Positions 61,340 through 64,000 of a stretch of 64,000 bases of DNA are shown here, piece after piece (position 1 is the stretch's first letter; each line of letters opens with the position of its first letter). Source of the stretch: Chitinimonas arctica (lineage in GTDB: Bacteria; Pseudomonadota; Gammaproteobacteria; Burkholderiales; Chitinimonadaceae); the NCBI RefSeq assembly GCF_007431345.1, contig NZ_CP041730.1, positions 3,968,001 through 4,032,000 on the forward strand. Direction: 5' to 3'. The position numbers and the translations under genes are program-made. The notes beneath the pieces were generated by a model. The model had not been told where the DNA came from. It saw nothing but the letters and a program-made list of their open reading frames with translations, and did not search any database.

Positions 61340-63217
61340 TCAGCGGCCCTGTTGCACCATGGCGTAGGGGGTGGCGAGGATGAATCCTATGGCCATGTTC
61401 ATGCGCAGATTGGCGGCATCGTGCTGGCGGCTATCGCTGGTGGCGAGGCTTACGGTCTGCGCGCCGAGCTGGTCGAGATTGGCGCCGGCCACCGCATTCG
61501 TTCCTCCTCCCAGCAAGGCATAGACCTGCTGGCGCTCTTCGGTACCGAAATTCTTCAAGCCATCGGCGATAAAGCGCTGCCACAGCCATTCCGCCGTGCT
61601 CTTTACATCATAGGCACCGGCTTTGTTGCGTGGGGCCACGCTGGCCCAATCCTTGCGGCCGCTTACGCCGGCCTGATCGCTGTAGCTGCCGTAGCGGGCG
61701 TTGCCGTTGTATTCGTTGACGGCGCGGTTGTAGAAGGCCCGGAACACATCGGCGTTCTGCGAGGCATCCACTCCGGTGGTATGGCCGAACACATTGTTGG
61801 TCGGGTTGAACACCACGTACTCGTCACGATTGCGCACACCGTTGACCCAGGTGGGCTCGTACAGCGCGATCAAGGCTTCCTTCTGGCTCAGGGTCTGGCC
61901 GTTGCCCGCCATCATGTGGTGGTCCAGCGGGGTCCAGTACTTGACCCGTGCTGCACTGTGGAACTGCTGCGAGATCGCGTAGGTGCGCAGGAACAGCAGC
62001 AGCCCGTTCGGCTTGTCGGCCAGTTTGGCCCAGATCTGGCGCAGTTCCGCCTTCTTGGCTTCGGTGGCGGTGTCGTTCTTCGCCAGGGTGTCGTCGGCCA
62101 GTCCTTGCGCAATCATGATAGGCAGGTTCGCCAGGCTGTCCGGGTGGACGATTTCCATCTTGGCCAGGGCAAAGATCTTGTCGCGGGCGCTGGCGCCGGC
62201 CACGTTCTGGTGCAGGATTTCCAATGCACCGGTGTTGTGGTTCTGGGTACCGAAGCGAACCGTGGTGTCATCCCAAACCGGCAGGGTGATATCGGTCAGC
62301 ATCCGCGCGGTGTTCTTGACCGTTACCGATTCGTGATAATCGCCTTGTGTGTCGACGGCTTGGCTGGTGCCCAGCACGCCGAAGAACAGTTGGTGAAATT
62401 CGCGGGCAAAGTCTTCGTTGCCCTGGAAGCTGCCATTCTTGATGCGGTTGTCGTAGGTCTGGTATTGACGGGTGATCGCGGCGCTGGTCGCGGCTTCGGC
62501 CATTACTTCGGCATAGGGACGGCCGGCGGTCAGGGCGGTCTGGATCGCGTCATACATGGTGCCGGCCTGCTTCCACGCGATGGTCGCGTTGGTGTTGGCG
62601 ACCATGTGGTAGCTCACTTCCCATGCGCCGATGCGATAGCGCACCGGGTTCAAGCCACGCGTCTGGGCAGCTTGCAGCATGATGGCGTGCGGGGCGCGCC
62701 AGTAATCGAATACGAACTCGTAACGGCGCCGGACCGGGAAGGGGCTGCTGCTGCCACTCCAGTATGCACCCAGCGATTTCAGGCTGCCATCGCCATTGCC
62801 CAGCACATTCGCTTCGCCGGCTGGCGACAGCTTGGGATTGGTCGGCGCAAAGGTGAGGATCTCGTCGATGGCGGCACGCGGGCTCATATTGGCCCAGAGC
62901 GTGATCTGCTGATCGGTAGGTTGGCCCCCCCAGGCAAATACCTGCAACACCTTGCGCACGGCGGTTTCATCCCAGGTCGCATCATCCACCACGCGCGCAT
63001 CGGGAACGCTGACGGCGGACAGCGCGACAGGGCGTTCCAGTACCGGGAAGCCGCCACTGGCAACGGCGGGTTGCGCCTGGCTCGCAAGATGGTCGATCGC
63101 ATCGGCGACCGGCGGTGTGGTTTCCTTGGATGTTTCGCTGCCGCTGCCGCAGCCGGCGAGTACCAGAAGGGAAAGCAGGCCAAGGCCGGAGAGTTGCTTG
63201 TTCATCAGTGCGTTCAT
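61340..63217 (-). CDS. DUF1800-family lipoprotein
   Basis: 625 aa. A lipoprotein signal (LSGLGLLSLLVLAGCGSGS) is followed by the DUF1800 body: RKVLQVFAWGGQPTDQQIT, FPVRRRYEFVFDYWRAPHAIM, ITRQYQTYDNRIKNGSFQ, NEDFAREFHQLFFGVLG, ATEWLWQRFI-like and the C-terminal GFILATPYAMVQQGR. The function of DUF1800 is unknown; it is nearly always co-transcribed with a DUF1501 gene, here 65 nt downstream. Start at 63217 (GGTGGAAAA upstream); M5 at 63205 is possible. Confidence 0.85.
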   Translation of the reverse strand: MNALMNKQLSGLGLLSLLVLAGCGSGSETSKETTPPVADAIDHLASQAQPAVASGGFPVLERPVALSAVSVPDARVVDDATWDETAVRKVLQVFAWGGQPTDQQITLWANMSPRAAIDEILTFAPTNPKLSPAGEANVLGNGDGSLKSLGAYWSGSSSPFPVRRRYEFVFDYWRAPHAIMLQAAQTRGLNPVRYRIGAWEVSYHMVANTNATIAWKQAGTMYDAIQTALTAGRPYAEVMAEAATSAAITRQYQTYDNRIKNGSFQGNEDFAREFHQLFFGVLGTSQAVDTQGDYHESVTVKNTARMLTDITLPVWDDTTVRFGTQNHNTGALEILHQNVAGASARDKIFALAKMEIVHPDSLANLPIMIAQGLADDTLAKNDTATEAKKAELRQIWAKLADKPNGLLLFLRTYAISQQFHSAARVKYWTPLDHHMMAGNGQTLSQKEALIALYEPTWVNGVRNRDEYVVFNPTNNVFGHTTGVDASQNADVFRAFYNRAVNEYNGNARYGSYSDQAGVSGRKDWASVAPRNKAGAYDVKSTAEWLWQRFIADGLKNFGTEERQQVYALLGGGTNAVAGANLDQLGAQTVSLATSDSRQHDAANLRMNMAIGFILATPYAMVQQGR

Positions 63218-63802
63218 TTTTCCACCAGTAAATTATGTTTTACTAATATGGCTAAAACTCTAACAGTAAAATTTCTCCTTGAAAAGCGGTATTTTTCTAT
63301 AAGTACTTGATTTGTATTGCTGATGAGTCTGCTATCGAGCGGCGGGGGCGAGCGCGTAAGCGCCTTTCAGCTGCTTCGGCAGACTGCTCCAAGGCAGAAA
63401 GACGGGGCGGAATGCGGTAGTGAAGCGTGGAAAATCGCTTCCTGCTGGAGGGATGCGGGGGGAGGGTAAGCGAGGGTGACAAGTCGAAGCAGCCATCCTC
63501 CGGTGAGGATTGGCTTGATCGTACGTCGATCAGTTGCTTGCTTGTTTGTGAGCTTCAGCATGTTCGCGTGTCATTTTTCTGGATGGCGCATCCTATTGAT
63601 CACGTGAATCTGTTGCTTTCGTAAACGGCAATAACCTATCTGTTTTTGAATCACTCTTGGCCCGTAACCATGGCCACGATTAGCGAGAAGGCTTGAATGA
63701 TGGGGAGAAGCAATCCCCGTTCAGGCCTGCTGGTCCGCAGGGGCGCTTCTGCGGTGGAAGCGCTTCCGCGGACCAGCGGCGCTAAGCCGCTACAAGACCC
63801 TG
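63218..63802. other. Intergenic region with hairpins, no gene seen
   Basis: The first 100 nt are AT-rich and fit a promoter for the DUF1800 gene. The middle holds small dyads such as ATCCTC-CGGT-GAGGAT (about 63494) and GATCG-TACGT-CGATC (about 63518). A large nested hairpin is at 63730-63776. No open frame with coding character was found. Confidence 0.45.
63730..63776 (-). terminator. Nested hairpin downstream of the PPC-domain gene
   Basis: The outer arms CTGGTCCGC (63730-63738) and GCGGACCAG (63768-63776), and inner arms GCGCTTC (63743-63749) and GAAGCGC (63757-63763), form one long stem. It lies 27 nt beyond the stop of the minus-strand gene. No clear T tract follows, so it may be a terminator or a 3' stabiliser. 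Confidence 0.45.
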
Positions 63803-64000
63803 CTACTTCCGGGCCGTTGGCGTCGAATAGGCGATCGACAAGGTGTAGGCCTTTCCGCCGCCTGCGTAGGCGCTGACCTTGATATAGACGACCTGGCTGA
63901 CCGCGCCACTGCGGTAGCTGAGCGACTCGGTTGCGGTGCTGCCTTCGGATGCCAGCAATTGCTGGCCGCTTTCGTTAAGCAGATACAGCTCATAGTCGCT
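63803..64000 (-). CDS. C-terminal PPC domain of a secreted protein (probably a peptidase), truncated by window edge
   Basis: The minus-strand frame is open from base 64000 to TAG at 63803-63805. The 65 visible residues start SDYELYLLNESGQQLLASEG and include VVYIKVSAYAGGGKAYTLSIAY. That is the pre-peptidase C-terminal (PPC) beta-sandwich, found at the end of secreted metallo- and serine proteases and usually removed after export. The catalytic part lies outside the window. Confidence 0.75.
   Translation of the reverse strand, partial: SDYELYLLNESGQQLLASEGSTATESLSYRSGAVSQVVYIKVSAYAGGGKAYTLSIAYSTPTARK

Overview
The window is a high-GC Gram-negative chromosomal segment, most likely from a betaproteobacterium of the Burkholderiales/Neisseriales type (Chitinimonas-like is a guess). 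Pointers are a PhaM-type PHA granule protein, a MaeB malic enzyme, an ETF-quinone oxidoreductase, a long-form QueF, a short PutA beside an Lrp-family regulator, and a ybhP-clsB pair. Most of the window is ordinary core genome. No rRNA, tRNA, CRISPR array, prophage or intact insertion sequence was recognised.

Layout. 1-10.3 kb: end of a secreted M35 metallopeptidase and a free-standing copy of its N-terminal domain, a pyroglutamyl-peptidase-like protein, hisN, a beta-propeller lipoprotein, an orphan solute-binding protein, queF, a patatin, a cupin and a membrane protein. 10.3-14 kb: elbB, then aroF behind a Phe/Tyr-rich leader peptide and terminator, then tyrA. 14-24 kb: FecR, an amine oxidase-like flavoprotein, speB, and a TonB receptor-phoD pair with a candidate Pho box. 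24-32.5 kb: lrp and putA with a structured leader, an MCP, an MFS pump, an AraC regulator and a PhaM protein. 32.8-34.1 kb: a low-GC orphan gene and a large perfect inverted repeat. 34-45 kb: maeB, a repeat-containing lipoprotein, orphan antitoxins, an SDR, ETF-QO, a frameshifted unknown gene, LysR and GNAT. 45-49.9 kb: a complete phenylalanine/tyrosine catabolic operon (phhA-hpd-hmgA-fahA-maiA) with a divergent Lrp regulator and palindromic operator. 50-52.1 kb: ybhP, a small gene and a frameshifted clsB.

52.2-58.9 kb is the accessory core. Four paralogous genes of unknown function lie head to tail on the minus strand, at lower GC. They share an N-terminal domain with an FFTHR-type motif, and each is preceded by the same promoter-like box. 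The region also holds duplicated intergenic segments and one copy broken by a nonsense codon. It is the best candidate for an undescribed system.

59-64 kb: a TPR-like protein, a frameshifted DUF1501 protein with a DUF1800 lipoprotein, and the C-terminal PPC domain of a gene running off the window.

Three otherwise conserved genes each lack a single base, two of them in G/C runs. Sequence error should be excluded before they are called pseudogenes.
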